From positions 8,818,448-8,882,447 of the forward strand of contig NC_072453.1 in the NCBI RefSeq assembly GCF_027596085.1: a stretch of 64,000 bases of DNA, read 5' to 3'. The notes under the pieces are model-generated. The model did no database searches. It saw nothing but the letters and a program-made list of their open reading frames with translations, and was not told the origin of the DNA. This document shows, piece after piece, positions 1 to 64,000 of the stretch (its first letter is position 1; each line of letters starts with the position of its first letter). Source of the stretch: Anoplopoma fimbria (lineage: Eukaryota; Chordata; Actinopteri; Perciformes; Anoplopomatidae). A program made the position numbers and the translations under genes.

Positions 1-52907
<52,907 letters not shown>

Positions 52908-53789
52908 CTGAGGACACACAGGATGGACAATTAGGAACACAATCAAATATCAGATATACTTTTATCATCTGTTACCACACTGACTCCAGAATTATTATCA
53001 CTTTAACTGTGTAACTGTTCTGTCTGTCTGTGTTCAAACAGGTAAAAACAACACTTCACTTCCCTTTATTAATAAGCATTCATATAGAACAAACTTCAGT
53101 TCATTGTCTTGGAATATTTATACATACTTATACAATCATATATATAACGATCACGCAAACCCAATGACGGTTCTATCTGATAAATGAGTCACAATAAAAA
53201 GTAGTTTCAGCAGATCTCTTGTATTAAATCATTAAATAACAAATTATTATTAAAAATACAAAATTGCAATTTCATTTCATGTAAAAATCGTCTCGGTTTT
53301 ACATTTGAGTGTAGCTGAATGGAAACTGACTCTGCGTTATTCAGGGACAAAATAATAATGAAATACGTTGTCCTCAATATGACGTAATCATATCTTATTT
53401 ATATTCCTTTTGCGTTCTTTATAATATTGTGACATTTTAATATTATATAGGTGGAGGCTTGAAGTAAGCCCATTGGGTTTCCTGCCTCTTCCTGCACTGT
53501 GATATGTTTGTGTATTTTTTTTAATTAAACTAAACTACATTACCTTTACTAACAGTATACAAAATATTGTTGTGATCTTGTTTTTGCCTTTGTGATCACA
53601 ACACTGGACTTGATAAGCTAAACATTACCCATCATAAATGAGTTTATGAGATATTCACACCACCACAATGTAAATAAGCCAATATACTAAACTCAATCGT
53701 CCCATCTGTCTGAGGGAATATTTTGCATGTTACAGTCTCACAGGAGATTTTTTTTTCACACCTTTTGTGTTGGATATCATTTATGATTC

Positions 53790-53935
53790 TCTCCCTGCCC
53801 ACATAATGCTGTGTTAGTCTCTCCTGTATCAACACAACGTCAGCTCCATTAAGAAGTGGTTTTCCAGTTTGGTGTAGATTCAGAGTCCTGACCTCAACCA
53901 TCCAACAGCGTCAGGATGAACTGGACTGTGAGCTT
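53790..53935 (+). mobile_element. Tc1/mariner-type remnant
   Basis: agaagtggttttccagtttg and cctgacctcaaccatccaac match the transposase-region pattern of the 31590 copy. It is short and degenerate. Confidence 0.55.
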
Positions 53936-54749
53936 ATGTGTGAATTCATATGTTTAGTAGGGCTGTGGGCAATAAATCAGATATTGTGATATTAGACTAA
54001 ATACTGTTTTAGATTTTAGATAATCTAATGTGGCATAAATGTTGTCTTTTCCTGGTTTTAAAGGCTCCGTTTCAGTAAAGAAATTTCTCGATTTTCTAAG
54101 ATGCATCGCGGTGCAGACGTGAACGATTCTGCACAGATGAAAGGACAGAACATAATCAGGAGTTTGATTTCATTTCAGCTCATTGTGAGTCTTTACTGCG
54201 TTCTTCTGTCATTTACTGTCTGCTAGACAGTCTCTCTCTCCTGATCTTTGGTTTCACTGCAGAGTCTGGAGATGTCTGGAGATGCAGTGACCTAAACCAA
54301 GTAAGAGTAGAAGAGCTATGGCCAAGGAAAAGCATGCTAGCCGCTAGGCTTATTCCTGCAGTGTGAAATGCCATAGACATTCAGGAAGTAGTCCCGTCCT
54401 GGAGTACACTTACCAGGTTTTACGTTTTGTTTTTGTAATGTTTATGTACTGTACAGTACTTTTTTTTTTACTCTACATTGTGATTTTTTTCTTTCTAAAT
54501 AAATAAGGGGTTCAGATGCGATACATTGAGATACAACGTTGATCAAATGTTGCCCAGCGAAGATTCACTTAGTCATTATATCCACATTACTCTAGTAATA
54601 TCTAGTAAAAGCACCAACAAACGACCCAACAATATCAATATCGATGTATTTCGTCAAAACCATCATGCATCTTTATTTACTTGGTCTTTTAAAGCATTTT
54701 GTAACTGTAATCTGTGATTAGCGTTACATAAATAAATGTTGTTAATGCT

Positions 54750-54785
54750 ATTACACTGTGTCCACATACTTTTGGACATATATTG

Positions 54786-54790
<5 letters not shown>
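54750..54790 (+). mobile_element. Tc1/mariner-type terminus
   Basis: ttacactgtgtccacatact followed by tttggacatatattgta. It looks like the terminal inverted repeat of the same family as 31590. It is joined directly to a (CT)n tract. Confidence 0.55.

Positions 54791-54830
<40 letters not shown>
54789..54830. repeat. (CT)n microsatellite
   Basis: About 42 bases of CT on the plus strand. Confidence 0.98.
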
Positions 54831-54836
<6 letters not shown>

Positions 54837-56953
54837 CTTCCTGGATCCCGGCGTCTCTCCACAGAAGAATGGCCTCTTTCTTCACCGCTGCCAAACCCTC
54901 GACCGCTGCCTCTCAAACGAGGCCAGAAGCGTATTATCCCAAAACGCTCCTAACGGGCCCACGTCAAGCATTTCTGATGATTGTGGGTTTGCAGCTACTG
55001 CCAGATAAAATAAATCAAGCTCTCATATTTGCTTAAAGACTTGCCACATATTGAGATTACATTTGTTTAAATTAAAATGCTGACTCGCTGGTAGAACTAC
55101 AAAATAACTCACAGGAGAAGAGTGTTGACGTTTCTGCACTGAGGACAGTATTTGTCAAACGTGAAGGACGTTGAGCATCGACACAAACACGGAGGTGGAG
55201 GCTGATGATGGATGACCATGACACTCTTCTTGTTTATCAGTGTTTCTCTAACCTTGACTTCATACTCCATCTTATCTTCTCTCAAACTGTAAATGCTTCT
55301 TGTTAAAACATCCGACTATATCAAAAGTAAAATGCACATACAGAGAGAAATATACTAGAAAATTAACATATATTTAAAAAGAAGGCATTATTTTAAAGAA
55401 TAACCTTCCATTAAATTGTATTCTTTTTTAAAAAAGTGTCATGACAGTTAAGTCACTCTATATAGAAATAAAAATTGGATGTTGATGAATGATAATTTCT
55501 TCACACTGACGAACAAAATAGGGACAAAGAGAGTAGAGAATTGTAGAAGTAAGTTAAGCTTTCATACCATCATAGAAAGATAATGATTTAATTGAAAATG
55601 AGTACATTCACAAGAGAAAGAGGGAGCTAAGCCTTCAGCCTATACCTTTTCATGCAGCATAAACTTTATATGTGTATTTCAGAGTTTAAATAGATAAAAA
55701 TAAGAGTAACTACTGGCTGGGGTTACACGCTCTACAGTATACGTATAGCTAGACACAACAATGCTTTACACACTCAACGTATACAGCAGCACACGCTCCG
55801 ATTAGCTCATCTTGAGTTCATGTATTCATACTGTATGTAAAGCTGAGCACAAACTGGTACTATACTGGTCCACAATGACATGAGACGTTCATGTGTCCCG
55901 GACAGAGTGGGACGACTGGATCATGAAGATGGAGCACAAGAGGCTTCAGTGTAAAAATAATGACATAGGTATCAGTATATTACGGCCTTTTTATCACAAA
56001 TCATGTGCACTTTGCATTGTTTGACAAACTATGCGTCGTCGTTTTTGAAAAATTTGAATTTTTCATCATCATCTATTTCAGGCAGCTGATGGTTTCCATG
56101 TTTTTGAAAGTCAAGTGGACTCTTAAACCTTTAATTCTGCATTAATTGTTGTCAATGTTACTTTATGAGGACTTGAGTCAGTCTCCACTTAAAGGATAAG
56201 TTCAGTCCACTTGATTTGACTCCCTCACCCTGCTGAGGACTCATATAGACTTTTGATGACACTTTTGCACAGAGCAAGTACAGTTTTGTTTCCAATCACT
56301 TACATTGGAAGCACATCAGGAAGTGATAATTAATGGCCAGAGCAAACAAGAGGAACAAGCAAGCAAAACCTGTTCCAATGTTCATATGGGCACCTGAATA
56401 TTGTTTTAAGATGTACAGAGCGATAGAAATCTGATGTTCATTGTGACGGATTACACAACTCAAGCAAGTTGCAAATTAAATGAATATATGGACATAAATT
56501 CGAAAAAATCTAATCTCTGCAGCATGCATCCAAAAAATTCTCAAGAAACATGAAGATTATTCATATTTTGAAATCTTAAACTTGCAACAGTTACAGGTTT
56601 GCAATTGCAAATATTGTCCAAAGATGTATAGTTAAAAGTTTATGAATTACTTTTTATGTGGGTTTACATTAAAAAAAAAAACACATTGAAGAACAAGAAA
56701 AAAGATAAAGACAACCATCTGTCAGTGTCACATGTGCAAACTTCAAATGCTAATACAAGCTGCATAGAATGAGCAGGTCAACTTCAATTCTTATTCTAAG
56801 CTAAGCTAACGTGCTAGCTCGTCCTCCCCTGGCGCTTTAGAAAAAGACCCATTGTGACCCCCCCCCCCACCCTCATATCAGTCAGGAGGCTGCAGTGTGC
56901 CTGCTCCATTGTTCAGATGTCAATCGGAGGTCTTTGTCTGAGACGTCTGAGAC

Positions 56954-57088
<135 letters not shown>

Positions 57089-59163
57089 CACTACCCACTT
57101 GTTGACACATGTGTAGAGGCTTCTGGGGGATCCTGAACAATGGTTTACATGATGGGGGGTTTTATCTGAAGTCCCAGCTGGGTATGCATAGAGAGAGGAG
57201 GAGACAGGCTCTGATATCCATGCAGGTAGTTTACATAAATACAAAGAGGTGTTACAGGGAACGAACATGTTCACCAACATGAACAAAACATGGGTAATAA
57301 ACACCTAATTATACTATTCCAATGGAATTTAAATATGCCACTAATAATGAGTGAAATGAGGAGACATTTAGCTAAACTGTTAATATTGAGTATCTGCTTG
57401 TATTATTACATCATTGTGGGCAGTGATATAAACAAATGAGCAGCAGTGATTTATGGCAATTATAAACTGACAGAATGTTTGCATCAATGTGATAAAACAC
57501 CAGCCTGAAAACTCACTTGTCACCCATCTGTATATTTTAATATGTCTAATTACAAATATTTAATCCATATCTTCTGTTCATTTCACCATGGTTGTAATTA
57601 AAATAAAAAATATACATGACTTAACCAAAATATAAGCCCTTAGTTCACCACCAGCAGCGAGCACTGAGACAATCACTGAAGAGGTTGTCCTGAATAGCAA
57701 GTTTTATTTTTCATGTTGTGCATTTGCATAATCATGATTTGTCGTCACTTTTCTTTCCGTTACCGGTATAAACTCTCTGACAAAGTTGATATAGCAATAT
57801 AAAGCAAAAAGTCAGTTATGATGTTTTTATTGGTTTGTTGCTTTTAATGTTGCCTGCTGCCCTGGGAGCTCACCGAAGCAGCTTCTTGCCTTTTATTCAA
57901 GTTAATTGACTCCTAATTAAGCCCCGCCCCCTGCTGCTTCTCTGTCAAGCCGTCAGAGCCAGGTTACCATGGAGCCCACACTGTCACTAACTTTACTGAA
58001 TATATATTATCCAATTTTTGGGAAAAAGAAAAAGCAATTTTACAGAGAAGCACACAGAAAGGTCAACAATAAATGTTTTTAAGGATAAATCAAGGATCTG
58101 AATAGTTGTCGTATCATGGTCAGAGCTGGCCGATGTTACGCTACGATTGGCCAGTCTGTGTTCGAGGGGCGGGACTTAGCGAAGAGTCATTTCAACTAAA
58201 ATGTCAAACTAAAGTTAGGTATACCTCTAACGTGTCTGATAGTTGATCTCATGAGGTCCATGTCTGTTTAACACTGACTCAAAGCACCCTCCTGAACAAC
58301 GCGACAGGTAAGCGACTTATATCTACAAAAATAATGAGTTAGACTTTTCCCAACTCAACCACAGAGATATCAGTTATTGGAAGATTAATATTGCAAGATT
58401 CAGTTACAAAAATGACGGAGCATTTCAGATCAAATAATGACCTCATTCAAGCTTACGTCAAGGGGAGTGTCAGTCTGTCATTGTGGGTTTCATTTTCCCA
58501 CCCAATAGTAAAACATTACACACTGGACAAACAAACTGGAGAAAATCAATCAGTCGGTGCGTGTCAACCGAGATACTGATCCATCTGTTCCACTCTCATT
58601 AGGGAGGATTTATATGGACACACAGGAGATTAGAGAACCTCATGGGTCATGAAAATACTATTTATAGTAACATGGAATCAGAACTAAATTTGGTAACACT
58701 GTCATCTGTCTGTTTATTCATTTTCAGACTGAAATAGGTCATTTGAAGCCAAGGTGCAACAACAGAGTGATTCCCTCTGCATCATCCTTCATCATCCTTC
58801 ATCTCTGTCTGTGAGGGGAAGTGAGTCTGAACCGGTCTGACCTGCAGCCGTGTGATCTCTTTCCCAAAAGGACCCCTCCCATAACTGCCAGGAAATGAGA
58901 GAGAGAGAGAGATGGACAGATAAGACGGAGACAGATGGAGGATGGAGAGCCGGCATGAAGAGAGACCATTTGTAAAAATGTGTTTCTTTATTTCTATTAA
59001 TTTATTTTTATTTTACCTAATTTTATATATATATAAAATTATATATATATATAATTTTATAAAAAGAATGTATAAAATACATAAATAAAAATAATATATA
59101 TATTTATTTTATTTTTTATTATTATTTTTACTTTCGATAAATATCACGATAATATTGTGAATT

Positions 59164-59216
59164 CTAGTTAAGATAAGATAAGATAATCCTTTATTAGTCC
59201 CGCAGCGGGGAAATTT
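59164..59216 (-). mobile_element. Retroposon 3' tail with (GATAA)n, inverted
   Basis: gataagataagataatcctt then tattagtcccgcagcgggga. It is the complement of the tail at 16763-16806. Confidence 0.65.
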
Positions 59217-59509
59217 ACATCAGTTCTAGCTCATAATGTCCTCTGAAATGACGATATCAGTAGATATAAAAATATTGGTGGTATCGTTACCATCTTCTCC
59301 AACATCTCTGCCCCCCCCTGTCCTTCAGACAAACACTCACAAACTCAGACACAGACAACGAGGCAAAGATGTTAAAAAAAAGTTACGTCAAAGATTTGTC
59401 TTACGCAAGAACAAAGGGGGAAATGTGACCGATGTTTTTCACTCTACCAAGGAACCTCGTCTGCAACAAAAATACCAGAGGAACCCTAATGCCACACACA
59501 CACACTGAT

Positions 59510-59643
<134 letters not shown>

Positions 59644-60218
59644 CCTTCAGATGTGAATTACAGAGCAAAGCCGAGCACAACCACTGTCTCCAATCTTGTT
59701 TGGGTGGGTCTTTTTTATGGTTGACTTTGGGAGGAGCGCGGGACATTTATGACATTTTCTCACCAACAATCCCTCCCCCTTCTGAGACAAATACAGAGGT
59801 AAAAGTGACTTCGATAATGATGTGAGAATGCCACCCTCAACATTTCTGCCCTGAGGCATGACACACTGGTGTAATTATGACATTTTGTTTAATTATCTGC
59901 CTCTAACACACACACACACACACACACTAAAATGTGTCGCCTAAGTTAAAAAAGGACAGATGTGCTGAGCAATTCCAAAAATGTAAAAGTACTGCATGGC
60001 TGCAGCGTTGTAAAAACTTCATCAGCCTGTTAGCTTCTGCTTGTAAAGTTCTACTCAACAGAGAAAGTTCAGCAAGACTTAAATAGACTTTGATTCACGC
60101 CATAAAAGATGCAAGAAGTGTTTCTGTGCTGTGTCATATAAGTGTTTACTGAGTCATATATCGGGTCTGTACGGAGCAATCTGTGGCCCATATTGAAGCA
60201 GCACACGTCGTCATCCTG

Positions 60219-60224
60219 TGTGTG

Positions 60225-60256
<32 letters not shown>
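60219..60256. repeat. (GT)n/(GCGT)n tract flanking the SINE on its 5' side
   Basis: About 20 bases of GT followed by five tgcg/gcgt units, ending at the SINE head. Confidence 0.95.
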
Positions 60257-60260
60257 TAAA

Positions 60261-60543
60261 GGGGCGGCTGTGGCGTAGTGGAGAGCAAGGTAGTTCTCCA
60301 TTCAGAGGATCGGTGGTTCGATACCCGGCTTCGGCAGTCGATGTGTCCTTGGGCAAGACACTTAACCCCAAGTTGCTCCTGAAGGCTTGCCATCGGTGTG
60401 GACTGGATGATGAATGTTAGTTAGAGTCTGATGGTGGCACCTTGCATGGTAGCCTGTCATCAGTGTGTGAATGGGTGAATGATATGTAATATACTACTGA
60501 TTGTAAGTCGCTTTGGATAAAAGCGTCTGCTTAATGTAATGTA

Positions 60544-60545
<2 letters not shown>
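60261..60545 (+). mobile_element. Full-length V-SINE-type retroposon
   Basis: The tRNA-derived head has an A box TGGCGTAGTGG (60271-60281) and a B box GGTTCGATACC (60315-60325), the RNA polymerase III promoter. The conserved middle includes tgtccttgggcaagacactt. The tail reads ttgtaagtcgctttggataa then aagcgtctgcttaatgtaat. All three parts are in order over about 285 bases, so this copy looks complete. V-SINEs are known across teleosts and use L2-type LINE machinery. Confidence 0.88.

Positions 60546-60593
<48 letters not shown>
60546..60593. repeat. (GT)n microsatellite flanking the SINE on its 3' side
   Basis: About 48 bases, starting right at the end of the SINE tail. Confidence 0.97.
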
Positions 60594-60595
<2 letters not shown>

Positions 60596-62251
60596 GTCCT
60601 TCGGGGTCATTGTAGGCATTATGAAGGGTAGGGAGATAATCTGTGTCTGTTCCACTTTTATCTGAGAGTTCATTTACCATCACTGCTCTTGTTTTGGTCT
60701 CACAGCAGCTTGTTTCAGAGCTAATCCTCACTGCTGCTGGGTGAAGGACAGCTCGCCTTTCAAAAAAGTGGTTTTCTGAAAGACCACATTCTTATCAGAA
60801 AAATTAACACTTTTGTATTCTTATCTTCACTTTCTCAGATAACTTTTTCTTTATTACTTTACTTTTTTTAGTTCGTTATCAGATAACATGTGTAAATGAC
60901 CAGTGTAAACATGAAGAATGCCACCTGTGCGTGATGACCGTGTGTTCATGATAATTGTAAATGAGCATAATTATTGCCCCAATAATACCATATAAAGCTA
61001 CACCTCCTTCCTCGTATGCCCTGCTTTAGGAGATCCATAAAGGAAAGTCTTTATTTTAAAACACTATCAAGAGAAGAGTGAAATGTGAAAAGTCAAATAG
61101 TTTAAGATGTTTAAATTGATGTTATAGTGTCAGTATCAATAGCCAATTTAAAATGAATGCTAATATCATTAGGCTAAATGAATGCATTTAAAATGTAATT
61201 ATGAGTCTAATTACAGAGTAAATCAGGATAATGTCAAAATGATTATGAAGTTTGATTTGAATAGGAGTTTCAAACTCAAAATTGCTTCAAAGTACTAAAA
61301 TATACAACCCAGAAGTTAAAGTAAAAAACCCTTAAACAATATTTCAAATTCTGTTATTTTCTGCTTAGAAGTGGCAGCTCTTGAGACAAAAAAAGATAAA
61401 TTTGCTTCTTTTCATACGAGCCCGTCAGCAAATCATTTCTGATTTTGATTTGCTTTAATCTCAGACTAACTAGAAAAACAAACCAAACGTATAGCTCTGA
61501 TTCTGACTACAGGTTGTGAAAGCTCCCTAGAAACAGCAAGACAGACCCACGCAGCTGACGGAGGAAAGGAAGACGAGGTCTTGCTGATAAACGTGTAAAC
61601 TCTGCTTGTCGCTGCGGGTCATGTGACGTCCATTCATCAGCTCTCTGTGACAGATATTGCTCCTTGGTGTCTAATAAAGATCTCCTCTGCGGCAGGAACA
61701 ACGTTGGTGTTTAACCTCATCTCACTGTCGTTTGTATTTTGGGGAACCCACCAGACGTGAGTCAAGTGTCGCTCTGCTCCACCTTCTTCTCCACCACATA
61801 TATGTACAGTACAGAGTGACGGCGGCCTCCTTCGCGGTCCGCAGCCGTCAGACATCTGGACTCTGCATTAGGGGGGATTTTCCGCTGCTTTGTAAAGCCT
61901 GCTTAGTGCTAAACAGCAGCTCCCGGACTGTCTGCAGGAGACGCAGCCCGCCAACACGTAACACATCCACCCTCCCCAAGGCCTCCATCAATCTCTTCCC
62001 AAGACCAGGAGAGGTAGTGTCCCTGCTATCCAACACAGCTGGCCTGCACCGAGGCTGGAGACGGATCCAGACTTCTTGATGTGCTCACTCTGAAGGTTTT
62101 GTTAAATCCTGAATCAAGAGTTTCACTACAGAGACGTTTTCTAACGCTAAAAATAGACATAAGGTACGTAGACAAAACTGTGTCCCACTTTCCTGCCCTG
62201 TAATGATGCCATGTCTGTCTGAGAGTAAATCATATAATGTTATCTAATTAG

Positions 62252-62278
62252 GGGAGAGAGAGAGAGAGAGAGAGAGAG
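62252..62278. repeat. (GA)n microsatellite
   Basis: About 27 bases of GA. Confidence 0.95.
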
Positions 62279-62757
62279 GCAGGCATCCCATCTGTCAACG
62301 CAACAATAAGCCAACACATGAGGATGTGCACGATGTCATGCAATCACATTCATCACTGCAACAAGCAAAACTATTTCAGTGCAATCTCAAGCCATCTTTA
62401 ACTTGAAGCAGGAAAAATGACATGTTGATTTTTTTACCCAACACCATCATCTTTATGTTGTAGTAGGTGGCTCCACTATCACCACTGTATCTCATGCAAC
62501 AACACACTTTGTTTATCTTGTGGATGACAAGATATGTGGATGTTCCATATAGAAGCAGATTGAAGTGCAACCTAGCATTGTGATGAAATGATCATATTGT
62601 TTTACATAATGTTGTAAGTAAGTTGTAAGTGAAACCTTAAATAATTACTTATGTAAAGCTACTTCGAATTGGTGTTGATTTTGGCGGTCCCTGTGGACAA
62701 AAGCGGTAGTGTTTCCAAACACCAGAGTCCCTTTAGAAAACCTCTAATTTTACTGCA

Positions 62758-62895
62758 GCAGGGTCTGATAGTCTGCTCCGCTCAGTCCTGGTTCTGGAGC
62801 GGTCTCTGCTGGATCTGGGTCTGTCCACGGTGGACTGGTCTCTGCTGGAGTCTGAGCTGAAGGAGCTTCTGGTGAACCTGCATGATTTCATCTGA
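62758..62895 (+). other. Short leucine-rich open frame with an acceptor-like start, uncertain
   Basis: On the plus strand, ttttactgcag is followed by an open frame ending at TGA 62893-62895. It reads in part SLLRSVLVLERSLLDLGLST then VDWSLLESELKELLVNLHDF. It is rich in Leu, Glu and Ser and looks like an amphipathic helix. No family was recognised and no partner exon seen. Internal repeats of tctgctgga could produce this by chance. Confidence 0.2.
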
Positions 62896-63434
62896 TTTCA
62901 CCAGAATCCGACCCGGTGGCTCCGATGACGAGTTTTAAGAACAACTATATAGAAACAGACGATCTTCTCTCTGATGGTCTCGTTTACTGATGTGGGTCAC
63001 ATAGAGGATCAGGACTAAACTGAGACTGATTAAGAACCAGTTAAAAGTCATCAGTGTAGCTTTACTCGTACCGATGCAAATACGTCTTCATAATGCCCAG
63101 TGACCTGCTGTTCTGCCTATATATGAACATAAATATGTGCACAGATTACATGCGATATGCTTGTTTTCTTGAGTCCAGCCGGTGCGTGCATGCTTCGTTT
63201 GTTCCGACATCAAGCAGATTCAAAGGCAAAGCCATAAGGCGACTCCTGAACAGAGCTGAGCAGCATGAGTTCCTCCCATTCACATCACGCTACAGGATGT
63301 TCCCATGAGGCCTTCAGGTCTGGAGACTTATGGGAAATGGGAGCCATGTGTAAACAGCCTGTTGCTGCAGATCAGGTGACCGACGCTCCTTTCTTTGCTG
63401 ACTGAGATCACAGCCATCCCGTCCACCACACCCC

Positions 63435-63587
<153 letters not shown>

Positions 63588-64000
63588 CGCCAACAGAGCT
63601 GTTACTGTAAAATGTATTTCCAGAAGAATCTGATTAAATCCCCCAAAATTCAATAACAGAGCTTTCACCAGTGCAGCAAGATGCAGAACCTGTTTACGCT
63701 TCAACACACAACTGATGTGAAAATCAGTGACCTCGGCTTTGGAAAGGGATGACTGGATGGATAGGGAGAGAGTGAGAGAGAAAGAGAGAGTAAACTTATC
63801 CACAAGAAGCAGACATAACTCAAGGCTCTATTTCAGGGAGGCACTATGATTTCTATCTGAGGTAAAAGAAGGACACAGAAACAGAAGGATGGATGAAGAA
63901 TAACAGAACAGACAGGATGGATCGCTACTGCACATGTGCAAACTAGTACAACACACCATTTTTTGTGTTTAAACACTTTCATGCACACTATTTATCCCTG

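Noticed and set aside
57870..57895. Candidate exon 1 donor: minus strand ...aagaagctgcttcg/gtgagc, whose phase would fit exon 2
   Set aside because: The frame upstream hits a stop within about ten codons and has no methionine. The residues do not resemble the expected N-terminus (DFVLMD region).
60261..60335. tRNA gene, because A and B boxes are present
   Set aside because: The boxes belong to a SINE head followed by the conserved SINE middle and tail. The cloverleaf is not complete, so it is not a functional tRNA gene.
61848..62036. 62-codon minus-strand frame (GLGKRLMEALGRVDVLRV in part)
   Set aside because: It looks protein-like but I do not recognise it, and it does not match the myo1d N-terminus. 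The overlapping plus-strand frame is equally open, so strand choice is unsupported.

Overview
The window is vertebrate nuclear DNA, almost certainly from a percomorph-type teleost fish. It has split protein-coding exons with GT/AG junctions, a V-SINE-type retroposon, Tc1/mariner and hAT-like remnants, and a very high load of long (CA)n/(GT)n microsatellites. There are no operons, no bacterial-type genes and no CRISPR array.

One gene explains all the convincing coding sequence: a class I myosin on the minus strand, best matched to myo1d (unconventional myosin-Id). I placed 19 complete internal coding exons (9440-52907) plus the first 16 bases of the next exon at the left window edge (1-16). 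The junctions have GT/AG ends and matching phases. Joined, they give about 874 residues without a stop or frameshift. They run from just after the expected N-terminus, through the motor (P-loop, switch I, switch II) and two IQ motifs, into the TH1 tail. The first coding exon (about 32 residues) was not found and probably lies beyond 64000. The last roughly 100 residues lie to the left of position 1. If there is one upstream coding exon, the pieces here are exons 2-21.

Layout from right to left, in transcript direction. 64000-52908: intron 1, with microsatellites, one full-length V-SINE-like element and Tc1-like fragments. 52907-43632: ten compact exons (2-11) for the N-terminal part of the motor. 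43631-29838: a 13.8-kb intron full of repeats. 29837-22516: exons 12-16, the rest of the motor and the converter. 22515-12144: a 10.4-kb intron holding a fold-back element with long inverted repeats and a MITE with 8-bp terminal repeats. 12143-9440: exons 17-20, the IQ neck and start of TH1. 9439-17: a 9.4-kb intron with three copies of one dispersed repeat family. 16-1: start of exon 21.

The points most worth a second look concern how repeats meet splicing and regulation. A roughly 120-bp (GT)n tract replaces the polypyrimidine tract of exon 18, and behind it lies a cryptic acceptor that would add exactly 147 in-frame bases. Two other exon junctions abut CA/GT tracts. Two copies of one retroposon sit 38-51 bases upstream of two acceptors. 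Repeats also carry perfect estrogen-response-element palindromes and CTCF-like motifs. I found no evidence of an undescribed multi-gene system.
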